A stretch of 64,000 nucleotides of DNA from Tubulanus polymorphus (taxonomy: Eukaryota > Nemertea > Palaeonemertea > Tubulaniformes > Tubulanidae). Location of the stretch: the NCBI RefSeq assembly GCF_964204645.1, contig NC_134027.1:6126485-6190484 (forward strand), given 5' to 3'. This document shows, one piece after another, positions 52,675-64,000 of the stretch. Numbering within the stretch: the first letter of the stretch is position 1; each line of letters begins with the position of its first letter. The notes under the pieces are model-generated. The model was not told where the DNA came from. It searched no databases and saw nothing but the letters and a program-made list of their open reading frames with translations. The translations under genes and the position numbers were made by a program.

Positions 52675-55600
52675 ATGAACACAAAGCAAAATCCGCAAAA
52701 TGAACACGGTTTGTCAAGACGTGCTCAAAAACGGGTAAGAAATTGATTTCAAAATTCACCCTTGATCATCACCACAGAGACTCGATTTCAGAAAAGAATG
52801 TACCGGCTTAAAATAATTCTGGCTAACAATTACATGTTAGACCTACTTGGTGATAGTATTATGATAGAACAAAAGCTGGTATCAATCATAATGACCTTAT
52901 CATACACAGCAAGAATATGTGCGTGGCTAGTGCCCAAATGTAAATAAAAGCCATGGATGCGACAGGGACAGGGTTAGTTAGGTTGGCTTGAAGAAATACG
53001 TGCTGATAGTGATGTGGATGGCATGTGACTGACAGCAGGTATTTTCAAATTATAGTGAAATATATTTTTTTTTCTAGCTTAAAAGAAAAGAAAAACGCAA
53101 AGCCGAAATGAAAGAGCATCTGAAAAACGAAAATCCTGGCTACGGCTCTGAATTCTTCGATGAAACAGAATACTATCTAGAAAATGGTAATAACACCTGT
53201 GATGTCATAAACCGTAGTCTAAAACCTCTTTTAAAGCCAATACCTGGGATTCCTCTTCAAATGATCCTTTATTACTCATTTATATTAGTACATTGTAGGG
53301 CCTATTTTATTTATAATGCTTATAATGCAATTTTACAGGTTTGAGGAAAGTCTATCCATACTATTATACATTTAGTACGTACTGTAAGGAACGATGGTAT
53401 GGCCGACAGATATTGGATGTATTTTCAAATGAATTTCGCCATGAAACTCCTGAAGAATACGTAATATATGCCTTTTTTATGTAAATTTGTCATGAGACGC
53501 AACATCAGTAGTTTAAAATATTGTATTTTCCATTCAGAAACGAATCTTAGACCGAGGATCAATGACTGTGAATGGTTCGGCTGTATCACCGGAATATACT
53601 TTACGTAATGGTGATTTCATTCAGCATACATTACATAGGTACGATATGACTGCGATGGACATCCATCTTAGTCCTTCTCCTGAATTCAACAGGGTGACCA
53701 TGATTCTGGAAAACAGAAAAGACACAGGGAACTAATTTCTCTGGGGGGAAAACACGGGTATGGGAAATTGTGTTTTCCCTGTGTATTATGTTTGATGGTC
53801 TCTATGCCTGTCATCAAAACTTAACAACTACTTGACAATCTTTGTTTCTTATCGTAATTTAGGATTCTTATTGAATCATCTTAACTGAAAGTTGCAATAT
53901 TTACTGGGCTAGCTTACTACATGTCAAGATAACAACACTCCATTGTTTCCTACTACCGTACATTATAAAACGGGGAAAGTTCTGTTTCTATCTGGAAAAC
54001 AGGGATTGTGGTCACCCTGTTCTAGCTTACTGAACTTCATTTGTTCATTCGTTTGATTTTAGACATGAAGTTCCGGTAACGGCTGAACCAATTAAAATCA
54101 TCCACGCGGATGACGACGTTGTCATAATCAATAAACCCTCATCGATTCCAGTTCATCCGTGTGGCAGATATCGACACAATTCAATCGTATTTATTCTCGG
54201 CAAAGAATACGGTTACAAAAACTTAAGAAGTATGTGATGTAGATATTCTTACCTTACTTATATGCCCAGTAATTCATTCATATTAGCTCAGTGCTCCATA
54301 GATGATAATGATGGACTCCCGCTTTAGACCCATTTTAAACCCACTAGGTGTGAAGCCCCTGCGATATAGTGCCTTCTCTGGTCATACGGTCTTGATATTT
54401 GATAATTGTTGATATTAACACTACTATCACAAGACATGGAATTGGGATTATCCAGTTTTTGTTCTCACACCATGCCATCCTGGGAGAACAAAATAGTGGG
54501 TAACCATTCTGATGGTGTCCCTGTATCCCAGAACTATTAGTATTCTGTAACCTTTCAGTCTTCTTGATTCAATTGTTTGAGAAGAAAGTTGATTTTATTA
54601 GTGCTCTCAACCTCCATCAACAATATTATTGAACATATCCTAATTACGATTTATCTGAATCAAGAAATTATGTGATTGTAGCAATTTATCGCTTGGATCG
54701 ACTCACTTCTGGCGTGTTAGTGTTTGGAAGAAGTCATAAGCGTTCCCTAGAGATGGAAAAACATGTCATCGAACGTAAAGTTGAAAAAGATTATGTGTGT
54801 CGGGTTGAAGGTGAATTTCCTAGGTACGTTTTCTGAGGGTAATAGAATTCGTCATTAAGCGACCTATAGTATAGGTACTGGTAGATGATAAAATGCTGAA
54901 AATATGCTAATATATCTATTGATGCTGTTTTTGATCTCTTACAGTGGACAAATTATTTGTAACGAACCATTAGCTACGATGTCACCCAAAATTGGCTTAC
55001 ATAAAGTTTCACCGGATGGCAAAGAGAGTAGTACTATGTTTGAACGCTTGAGTTATAATGGAAAAAGTAGTGTTGTCCGATGTAAGTGAGTCTATAACTT
55101 TTTTCAGCACATAACTATTTCATTTTGGCTCATTTCCATGCATTTGCTACATTTGATTTCCTTAAGGTAAACCTTTCACTGGAAGAACCCATCAAATTCG
55201 AGTGCATTTACAGTATTTAGGTAATTATATCCATCAAAACAATGTCTGAAAATGATTGTATCCCAAAAATTATAATTTCCGGTTTTGAATGTTTGATTTT
55301 ACCAGGTTATCCAATTGTTAATGATCCATTGTATAACAGTCCTGTATATGGACCAAATAAAGGCAAGAATGGTGATTACAATAAATCAGAAGAGCAGGTA
55401 AAATCGAACCTATGAGTAAAATCCATAGTTCATAAAGACTAGTCTCTATGAATTTTTGTTAGAATTGCGTTCATATGGTAATTGCTCTCTTATAAAATCC
55501 TGGGCCGGTTTCATAGACTGAGTATCAAAGTTATCCCCAGGGATAAATCCTCAATCTGGGTGACAACCACCATTGTACAATAGTAACAATGAGAAGCCAT

Positions 55601-56342
55601 GGATATAACTGACAAATTTCAAAATGTTCCCAGGGACTATTTTTCTTCCATATCTATGAAACCCAGCCCTGATGTTTGGTATGTATTTTAGTTGATAGCC
55701 GATATTTTGAAGCTGCATAGTGCTGAAAATTGGGCTGATATGAATTTGCGGCTACCTTTCGTCGGTGACAGTAACGGAAACATCAAGACCGAACCGGGAG
55801 TTGATAATGTGAAAATCGAGCAACCATCACCGAGCACTTCTAGTCATCAAGAGACGACGTCTGCGAGTTCAGTCGTCGTCAAGTCAGAACCAAGTGAAGT
55901 CTGTGATAATGAACTTACCTGTGACAATGCCTCGGCTATGAACAACAACGGTGATCACCGTGACCACACCGCTGGACCAACCAGTGAACCAACCGGTGAA
56001 CCAAAGGAGAAACGACCACGACTCGATAATGAAACTGGTCAGGAGGCATCTATCTCCGAGTGTCTGGAACCGTTTGATCTTTCGAAATGTTACCACGATG
56101 ATGAATGCCGTGATTGTCGACTGACGTATAAAGATCCAAAGGTTTCCGATCTAGTTATGTTTCTACACGCATATCACTACAAGGTAGGGAGGGATTTTTT
56201 TAGTTGATCCTTCGATCTTTGATATCATGAAAAAAGAATTATTAGAAAATGTATATAATGTGAATATTAATTGCAGGGTCCTGATTGGGAATATGAGACG
56301 AAGATGCCCTATTGGGCTGCCGATGACTTTACAGAAATGTGA
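52675..56342 (+). CDS. RPUSD2: RNA pseudouridine synthase RPUSD2
   Basis: Exons 52675-52734, 53078-53186, 53339-53460, 53538-53638, 54063-54229, 54682-54823, 54945-55081, 55167-55220, 55306-55397, 55692-56183, 56277-56342; 513 residues from the ATG at 52675. An in-frame ATG at 52570 would add a basic, Ser-rich 35-residue leader (548 residues, near human 545). An S4-like domain (LRKVYPYYYTFSTYCKERW, LRNGDFIQHTLHRHE) precedes the RluA-type catalytic domain: INKPSSIPVHPCGR, catalytic Asp in YRLDRLTSGV, and GRTHQIRVHLQYLGYPI. It converts uridine to pseudouridine in RNA. Exon 10 carries a long, polar, low-conservation insert with IKTE, VKIE and VKSE motifs and a basic KEKRPRL. The C-terminus returns to the family pattern (DLVMFLHAYHYKGPDWEY). 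Intron 9 carries a MITE. Confidence 0.95.
55500..55670. mobile_element. MITE in RPUSD2 intron 9
   Basis: About 171 bp with terminal inverted repeats TGGGCCGGTTTCATAGA (left) and, on the reverse strand, AGGGCTGGGTTTCATAGA (right). No coding capacity. Target duplication not resolved. Confidence 0.75.
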
Positions 56343-59300
56343 TTTAAAAACACCTAGTTCTCACATCTAGATGCATATTCAAGATATCCTTTGGTCTCTG
56401 AGTGTATATTGGATTTTATGCACAATGCTTTTGTACTTTGTGGGTTCAAGCGTCATACTCTGTATGACCGATTCAAAAAAGGAATATACCGCGGTTGTGA
56501 TACCATGTATGTATTGCAGCGACCTAATTCGATTTTAACTTAATTGTCTTATCCCAAAGTACTGGTAAACACAATTTTTAGTAGTTTTTAGTGTCACTCT
56601 GACTCAGAGTATTTATGGTACTTTGATTGTTGATATTGTCACTAATACTGAGTGATAATTCAGTCATTGTAGCTAAAACTATGAAAAAAAACATAAGTGA
56701 TATTGGTGTCTTGCCTTTGTGCATACATAGTTCATGCTCTTAATGAAATGCAGTATTCCCATTCGTATTGAAGTAAAGAAAGACTAAGTGTGTGTGCGGT
56801 AGTTGATTATTTAATCAGGATAGAAGTCCTGGCAATAACTAGTATGTATCCAGTCAAAATAGAGAAATCTCTGTGGGGCACTGTAGCCACGTATAATAAC
56901 GCATTTATTCATACCGTAAACTAGCGGTGTTTCATTTTCTGACTAAGTGAACAACTGGAGACAGTTGTTTATTCATAATTTCGCTCTGGAACTAATTTTG
57001 AACTTTTAATCCAGATGTATTTGCATGTGTACATGATTCTCATGTGTATTGAATGTGAACTAAATTCCAGTGCATTGGAACTCACATATTCTGGGTCTCT
57101 ACAACTTTTGGAAATCTATATGGAATGATGCGCACATGTGTGTGTTACAATTCATTCATAATTAAATCCGGTGAAATTTTTCTCTTACATGACGGTTTGA
57201 TACACTTTGTATCTGCATTTATACAACCTAATTTCATTGATATGTATATAATAGATCATAGCAGCATATCGTTTAGGATTAGAGGCTAGACTTGGGAGAT
57301 TTTCAAAAAGCAATATACATGTAACGTACAAACATTTTAACTATCTTCTTACAATTATTCCAAAAGCTGCTTATTTCTAATAGGCCTACAGTAGTCTTTT
57401 TGAATCAAATTCAGAATATCCTAGATTCAGTCGCAGTACTGGTGGAGCGTGGCACTGCAATGACAATGATAACTTGTTGATACTGTCTTGTACTGTATTG
57501 TACCGCCACTTTTACTCTGTAGTGGTACACTTGTTAAAATTTCTTAAATGCTAACAGAAAATGTATTTGAAATTTAGAACTCTTAATGTCTACTCTAGAT
57601 CTTTTCGTAGCCACATTTACACAAGTTCCCTCTAAACTTCCATATATAAACATATATATTTTCTTCTATTTTGTCATATAAATAATATACTCCTGTTATT
57701 ACCCTGAGTTCGTAGGGTTTTTGAATGCTTTTATAGATGATAGGAATGCAGTGACAGTTTTTACCTACATCCTATATAAACTTGTCTGTTATCGTGTAGT
57801 TTATAGCATGATCACTGCTTAATCAGACCTGATATCGGGATTTAACTGATCCAGACTAAGCAAATTTTTACTGTAATCTAAAAATAAGCATTTCTGCTAA
57901 TAAAGACATAGGATGTATAACCGACAATCAAAAACTGGTTTAGATATGGATGAATTGATGTCATTGTAGGCAAATGAGATAAACTGTATGTAAAATGCCT
58001 CTGCTGAAAATGTATGTGCTATGATTAAGCTTAGAATTTATCATGATAGGGTAGATTTAGCAGTTGACTTGAACTCATGTGGTGTATGGTGTATGGTAGG
58101 TACAAAGTAGAATATTTATTTGTGTTCATGAATATGGATGTATAGTGATTGGATGTATCTTAAATGTTGTTTTTGTGTGCTGATCGGCTGATTTATGTCA
58201 TATAATGAGAATCAATATCATCATATAAGGCTAGATAGAATTATCTTTTCATTATTTAATGGGCTAAACAAATGCTTTATGTATGTGTGCAGTATTCATA
58301 ATGGCCAGTGTTCAAAAACGAGAGGAGGTAATGAGAGTTTTATATTACATATACACGTCCTTAAAAAGTAATCCGTAAATATTGAATGACTTACATTTTA
58401 GAATGTACAATGCAAGTTCTTGTGAATTTCAAAGTGGTAATGATATTCCACTTGATTTAAACCCATAAATCATTTTAAACTTTGAATACTTTTAAGAGCA
58501 GTGTCAGTATGACCACTTATGTATTCACTTTTACTAGATTTTAGCCGTAATTCAGAAGACTGACGAGTGAAGGCCGATTCACAATAACTGTTGAAAATGT
58601 AAGATTATATTGAGTGCATGATGCCTTTTTGAGAGAATTGTCGAATTTGTATTAAGATGAATGCTAGAGTATTAAATGATCCATTAAATGCATACAACGA
58701 CATATCCCAAACATGGATCAGTTTCTGTGATAAGTATGATGTACACCAAACAATGCTGATGAGCTGTAAGTCGATAAATAAATAATTTGTTGTTTTATCT
58801 CCATATATGTAATTGCTTTAGAATGATTTTTAAGTCTTTTGTCCAGCATTGATTAACCTATGGATAATCAATCTGGTATTTGCTATTGGATCATCATTAA
58901 GGACTTGGTTTAGCAAGGACTACTAGGTACACCAAACTTCGAGTAGATCAAAGGCGAGGAATAAGTATCATTTCATTCATCATTTAAAGCGTATTTGTTT
59001 GAAGTGATAATTGCTCCAACGTAAAAGCTTTGAAAAACGATTTTCAAACCACTTTAAATAGAACTCTTTCCTCAGCGAATGTATTAGTAGTTGGTAAAGC
59101 AGCCAGTGAGCAATGACGTCAAAAAGGTAGCACTTTTCAGCCGTTTGTGAAAAGTAAGTGCAAGCAGGGCATTAACAAAGATTTCCAAAAGTAGCACTTC
59201 GTAGACTTGCTACAAAACCATGGAGGTCTTATCTCTTGGAGGTCTCATCTCTTTCATTACAGACTTAAATCTTGGGAAAGAAAAGACTGTGTAACAGTCT

Positions 59301-60289
59301 AAATACAAAAAGAGAAAACCAAGATTACATCAAATACACTTTCTATATTTTTATAATATATTTTCTATTTTACAACATATGATGAAGCCCCCAGAAATAT
59401 TCTACAATGCTTTTTGTTCTTTGATTACTTAATGAAACCAGTCATATATCGATAACATACATGCAGCCATAGTGGACTCGTAAAGAAACCATGAAATATC
59501 TAATCAGTCTCTATGAATGAATTTAAAGAAATGGAATGTTTCAACACTTATTAAAGTATCTCGACAATACGAGGACATACCAGTATACAACTGAAACAAT
59601 TTTCTACATCGTATTTTACATTATGACACATTTACTTTTTTCTCTGTAAAATAGGATTCAGTTTTTAGTCAGTTAAACGATGGAAGATTAGTATATATTC
59701 ACATGGTTATTAATGTAGCTTTGATTACAGTTGTGCTTTGCATCCTACATTCATGGTTTGTTCTATATATAATATTATCATAAGCGCATGTTAGTTTATC
59801 TATAACGCCAAAAAAACAGACACCAATTGTAACAGTACCATATGTACATGTGTTGTTTATAGACAATTTTAACAAAACACATTTTTATTAGTAAATAACA
59901 TTCTAATAATGAATTCCTTCTCTATGCATTCATACATGCACATCCAATTGAAGTCATTTCTATATGTATTTTACAATCAATAAATTCTAACGTACATCCG
60001 TTCAAACGAAGATGTACACCTGACTAGAAGAAAACAATAAATATGTATCTTGTATTATAGCGTTTATGTTCATTTCGAGTTAGATTATATTCTTAGGTTC
60101 AAAATCCAATCCTGATACATGTATATCCCTTTCCATGATTGGATAATGAACTACCAGTATTTTAGAACAATTGCCTATTGCTATCGATCAATGAAATTAA
60201 ATTTTACAGACACTGCAAAGTCACAGCACATTTTCGCTGCATTGTTAAGTTATATCTGACATAATTATCATCCCTATTCTACCTATTGA
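56343..60289. other. Tail-to-tail region of RPUSD2 and ATP6AP1
   Basis: 3.9 kb without a supported exon. Plus-strand AATAAA at 58777-58782 is a plausible distal RPUSD2 3' end, which would give a 2.4-kb 3' UTR. Several TTTATT motifs in 59.3-60.1 kb could end the ATP6AP1 transcript on the minus strand. No repeats stand out. Confidence 0.5.
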
Positions 60290-63200
60290 TCACTTATCCT
60301 GTTCAGGCACATGCACATTGAGTGGTTTTCCTTTTGGATCGTCAAATCGATCTTGAGTTGTAATATTAGCTATCATACCAATTCCATAACCGAGAATAGC
60401 AATCAATATCAATGCTACAATCAGCCCTGAAAATATTGGTATCGTGAAAAAACCAACACAATCATTTGCCGGGCCAAATCTGCCTTTCTTCGCTGCTGGT
60501 TGAATCTGCAAAAAAGTTTTTTAGATCTTTCAAAATCTCTCATCATGAAAATGCAGATAATTGAGGTCCCGTTCATTTTACGGATATGAAAAACGAACTA
60601 TGTAAGATATGACATACCTGTAAGCCTTTGAAGACCAAGGAGGCGGAATCAGCTGTCGCATTACCTTTAGCTAGAATTTGTGTACGCGGATAACAATGGT
60701 AAGAAGCACCCAATGGCGCATAAACAAAAGAGGCTTCTAATGGCATATTGTCTGCATTTACTTCAGTGCCATTGATTTTGCCCTTTGCAGTTAAGCTCAT
60801 GTTACCAATTTTCCATAGACCACCTTTCTTGGATACAGCAAATTCTATTCTGTAAGATAACACACATAAATGTGTAAAGCTTAAGTTGATTGAGATAAAT
60901 CTGAGGATATTTACATATGTGTTCTTTGAAGCCGTTCACCGACCTAATTCGATAAACACTTTTGGACATTTTACTTACTCAATAACAACACTATTTAATT
61001 CGCCTTGCTTGGTCCACGAGAGTTTCAACCTGGAAACCAAAAATTAGAAACCGAAATTAGGACAACACTTAATTTCTGGAATGAAATATGCTTATAGATG
61101 CATAATTAATAAGCTCCCATTTCCCAGTACATGCTCAGTGAAGCTCCAGAAATGAACTGAATGTAGCATAATTCAAATTTTAATGTTAGGCCTATCTGAT
61201 ACTTACGTTCCACCAGTTGCATTGTTACATTTCGAACCATCGGTTTTTGGTTTATTGGACAGCAATTCATCGGATGAGTTCTTCGACGGTTTAAGGCGTA
61301 TTTCCTGAGCATATAACATACAACCAGAAACTTCAACTAGAGTGCCATTAGATTTATCATCTGCTGTAGCAAGCAAATGACGTCCCATGTTACCGTGGTA
61401 CCAGTCACTTTTCACCTGTAATTAGTAGTAAAACCCCTGTTCTGGTCAAATCTTCATTATCAGGTATAGGCCAATCATATATTCATTTACATATTCTTGT
61501 CCCCTGCAGTCCATATCAGGGATGAGAACGCCGACCTGTAAAATCCGCGGGTTATTTGTCTTGAGTGACATACGCGAACCAGCTGACGGCGTAGCCGTCA
61601 GCACTAGCGAGCGCCGAAGGCGCGAAGCTATTTCGGGGGGGTTTGGGGGTCCTCCCCCAAGAAAATTTTAGAAATTAAATACGTTTTCCGAGCACTTAGA
61701 GCGATCTCGAACCCATGAACGACTATTATATTTTGGAAGGTAATGGCTAGTTCCAATGTGGTACATCCTCATTTGATGACATTCAGCATCTCATGCATTA
61801 CGGGTCGAGCCCTGAATTATTGCAGTAAAAATGCGCCGATGAATGCTCACTAAAAATCATCACCAAGTAGTGTATAATATCCGAAAGCGTTCGCCACACA
61901 CACGCAGCAACAGTAAGTAGACCTATATACGTTACTACTGTTGCTGTGCGTGCGTGTCTGCAACCGATCGATAAAATACATACAAACTCATCGTAGTACA
62001 AATGTACATACAAAATCACTGTGTTGCAATGAATATGCATTGAAATGCGATACTTTTACGTGACGATAAGTAAAACAGGCACTGAACGCTTTTACAGTTC
62101 ACCTGATTACCGATCGCGCCGGACCAATTGAGTGAGATCATCACCCCCCCCCCCCATACTTTTACATCATTTTTGGACTATTTGGAAAATTGATATTTTT
62201 CAATACTGAAATCCGCGGGAAACCGCGGATCCGCGGGGAATTCTCATCTCTGCCATATACCTGGGGCAGCAAAAGGAATATTGGCTTTTTTTTCATTATA
62301 CTCAGAAAAAATAGAAAAAGAGTTTTGCCTACTCACCACTGAAGGTTCATTAGCAGTGTACATAGCAGTATATGGAATACCTAACTCTTTCAGCTCTTCA
62401 ACTGTTTTTGAAATCTGCGCATCTGAAAAACCATTAAAACAATAGTGAGTAAACATTTAATTGCTCAATAAACATCAAACAATGCCAAGTAACTTACCAT
62501 TTTTAGCTATTTGTTCAGCTGTGATTTCGTTATTAGTTACAGCAAGATTATACACGATTAGATTTCTGCCGGTAAGTTTGACATCTTTCAAAGACTGTCC
62601 TGATTTCAAATGGTGGACCCGTCCCTGGAACATATCCTTTAGTTTCTTCAAGGCATCTGCTGGACCTTTCACTGAAGAAAGAGTCAAGGATGGCAAGCTT
62701 TCCATATACTCCTGAACGTGAAACAACAAAGATTCATATATCAAGCATAAAGGTAACAAGGGAGATGTGATGACACTGTTGATCATTATTGAATACCTTA
62801 ATATGAGGGAATGCTCCACCATTAGACTTATCACTGAACACATTTCCATATTTCGTTATGTCATCAAGGGATAGCTAAAAGATTTAAAAAAGCATGTAAA
62901 AATCATTACCCAACTTAGGTCTCTTTTGGGTAATTTTCACAAAAGAATAAGACATCATAGGATGTGTTACCTTATCCTGGAGAAAAACGACTAAAGTATG
63001 TTTCTGGCAATCTTTACAGACTAATTTACGCAGATAGTCATTCCTAAAAACCTCCTCATTGATTGTATGGCCGGCTAACGGTGGTAACACATCGGCTAAT
63101 CTGAAAAGAAGTAGAGAAAGCATCAAATTCTACGCCTTGAAATAGGTTGGAAAAGGTAAAATAACTTAGATTTAGAATTCGGTGGCAAGATCAGCAGTAG

Positions 63201-63418
63201 GCAGGCAATAAAGCACATTTGTATTGGATTTTAGACGTTTTATCAGATAACACGAAGTATAGACCAAATATGATACAACAAAAAAGTGAGAATCGTAGCT
63301 TGACATTATCTTACTTGTGTGATGACCAAATTAACACTGGAATTTCGTGCGAAACCACCGAAATTGCCAGATAAAACAAACAAAAATTTGCAAATAGTAA
63401 TTTCATGATGGCGGCCAT
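60290..63418 (-). CDS. ATP6AP1: V-type ATPase accessory subunit S1 (Ac45)
   Basis: Exons (minus): 63418-63315, 63100-62971, 62874-62797, 62711-62498, 62422-62337, 61415-61207, 61029-60979, 60849-60618, 60505-60290; 439 residues (human 470). The N-terminus is MAAIMKLLFANFCLFYLAISVV, a signal peptide, then HEIPVLIWSS. The luminal part includes LADVLPPLAGHTI, CKDCQKHTLVVFLQDKLSLDD and several N-glycosylation sequons (NMS, NGT, NAT). The C-terminal block GPANDCVGFFTIPIFSGL leads into one transmembrane helix and a short cytosolic tail with DRFDDPKG, both typical of Ac45. The subunit sits in the V0 sector and guides V-ATPase assembly and sorting to acidic organelles. A transposon lies in intron 5. 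An E-box TCATGTGA and a CRE lie just upstream of the ATG. Confidence 0.94.
61517..62252. mobile_element. Non-autonomous DNA transposon in ATP6AP1 intron 5
   Basis: A 736-bp element bounded by CAGGGATGAGAA and inverted TTCTCATCTCTG, flanked by the same six bases CCATAT at 61511-61516 and 62253-62258. Both ends carry CCGCGG-rich sequence. Internal hairpins: GCTGACGGC/GCCGTCAGC near 61578-61600, GCGCC/GGCGC near 61610, and a CAGCAACAGTA inverted repeat near 61905-61950. The CAGGG termini recall hAT elements, but those make 8-bp duplications; only six bases match here. No transposase. Confidence 0.8.
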
Positions 63419-63500
63419 TTTGTACTATCATGTGATCATGACGTCATATTTGAGGATTTCCCTGGGAAACCCTACTGGCTATTTACCGCACTACAAAAAC
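63419..63500 (-). promoter_or_regulatory. ATP6AP1 proximal promoter
   Basis: TCATGTGA (MITF/TFE M-box type) at 63428-63435, ten bases upstream of the start codon, and a consensus CRE TGACGTCA at 63439-63446. The nearest upstream sequence has no TATA box. Confidence 0.5.
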
Positions 63501-64000
63501 TTCGAAAGTTTTTAACTACGTTCGTCTTTAGTAAGTAAGTGAGTAATTTCCTTATCACGAGTCATAGTAGTAACCATTAACACTCATATCTAATAAAAGG
63601 GGACAACCTGCTGCTGGGGTGCAAATAGTCACTACAAAAGTTTGAAAAAAGTTTACAAGCAGACTCCAAAAAAAAATAGTGTCACCACTGCCAGTCAGGA
63701 ACACTTTCCAAAAACGGCTTATTCTGCCAATTTCGGCGTTTTCCGCCAATAACGGCGGAATCAGCCATTTATGGATTACTCAGTTTTAAACTGCTTCTGC
63801 CAATTTAGCCGAAATCGGCGTTTTCTGCCATTTTTGGCTTGTTCTTAAAAAACGCCATTTCCGCTGTTTTCAGCTGTTACAGTTTTTAAAACTACATCGC
63901 CAGAAACGGCGTTTTAGCTTAGATAGTTTTACATGTGCTATTTATAGTGCTTAGTTCGATGGGAGTCCTTATTATGACATCATCGCTTTTCTGCTGGCAT
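63501..64000. other. Right edge with GCC/GGC-rich repeat
   Basis: No coding exon seen. Bases 63711-63918 contain recurring TTCTGCCAATTT, CGGCGTTTT and GCCATTT motifs and small hairpins such as CCGCC/GGCGG at 63742-63757 and GCCGA/TCGGC at 63808-63819. Probably a transposon or its end, cut by the window limit. Confidence 0.5.

Overview
The window is animal nuclear DNA: AT-rich, intron-rich, with consensus GT-AG splice sites, AATAAA signals at 3' ends and many short non-autonomous transposon remnants. Protein similarity to human orthologues, small introns (mostly 80-300 bp) and the repeat types suggest a marine invertebrate, possibly a lophotrochozoan. The sequence alone does not fix the species. 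Gene models below come from reading splice junctions and codon phase by eye; the nine recognised models and the four-base first HMGB exon all close in frame.

Layout, left to right: an unrecognised minus-strand Ser/Gly-rich gene (942-4464); ZMYND10 (+, 5308-8599), a ciliary dynein-assembly factor; a CD73-type 5'-nucleotidase (-, 9134-12181); a two-box HMGB-like protein (+, 13300-15145); PRPF18 splicing factor (-, 17442-19665); a CFAP92/DUF4550-type protein (+, 20671-28744); ATG7 (-, 30564-34314); a PPM1H/J/M phosphatase (+, 34416-37157); two small unrecognised gene-like units (38329-39107 and 45300-46058); RPUSD2 pseudouridine synthase (+, 52675-56342, possibly starting at 52570); and the V-ATPase accessory subunit ATP6AP1 (-, 60290-63418). 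Recognised genes largely alternate strand, so neighbours are head-to-head or tail-to-tail. ATG7 and the phosphatase are separated by only 101 bp between start codons.

The stretch from about 39.4 to 52.5 kb is nearly gene-free and repeat-rich. It holds a fold-back retroelement remnant with about 70-bp tandem repeats, a degenerate repeat field (41.1-43.6 kb), a 117-bp tandem array (44.0-45.0 kb), a roughly 640-bp-period tandem repeat (47.9-50.2 kb) and a row of three hairpins at 49.96-50.07 kb. Short transposons also sit in introns of ZMYND10, PRPF18, RPUSD2 and ATP6AP1.

No gene cluster or new system is evident. The most interesting points are: a shared TFEB/MITF-like E-box just upstream of the start codons of both ATG7 and ATP6AP1; a CD73 homologue without a GPI signal; a clean in-frame cassette exon in the CFAP92-like gene; SUMO-type motifs in the RPUSD2 insert; the triple-hairpin array; and two small orphan coding candidates.
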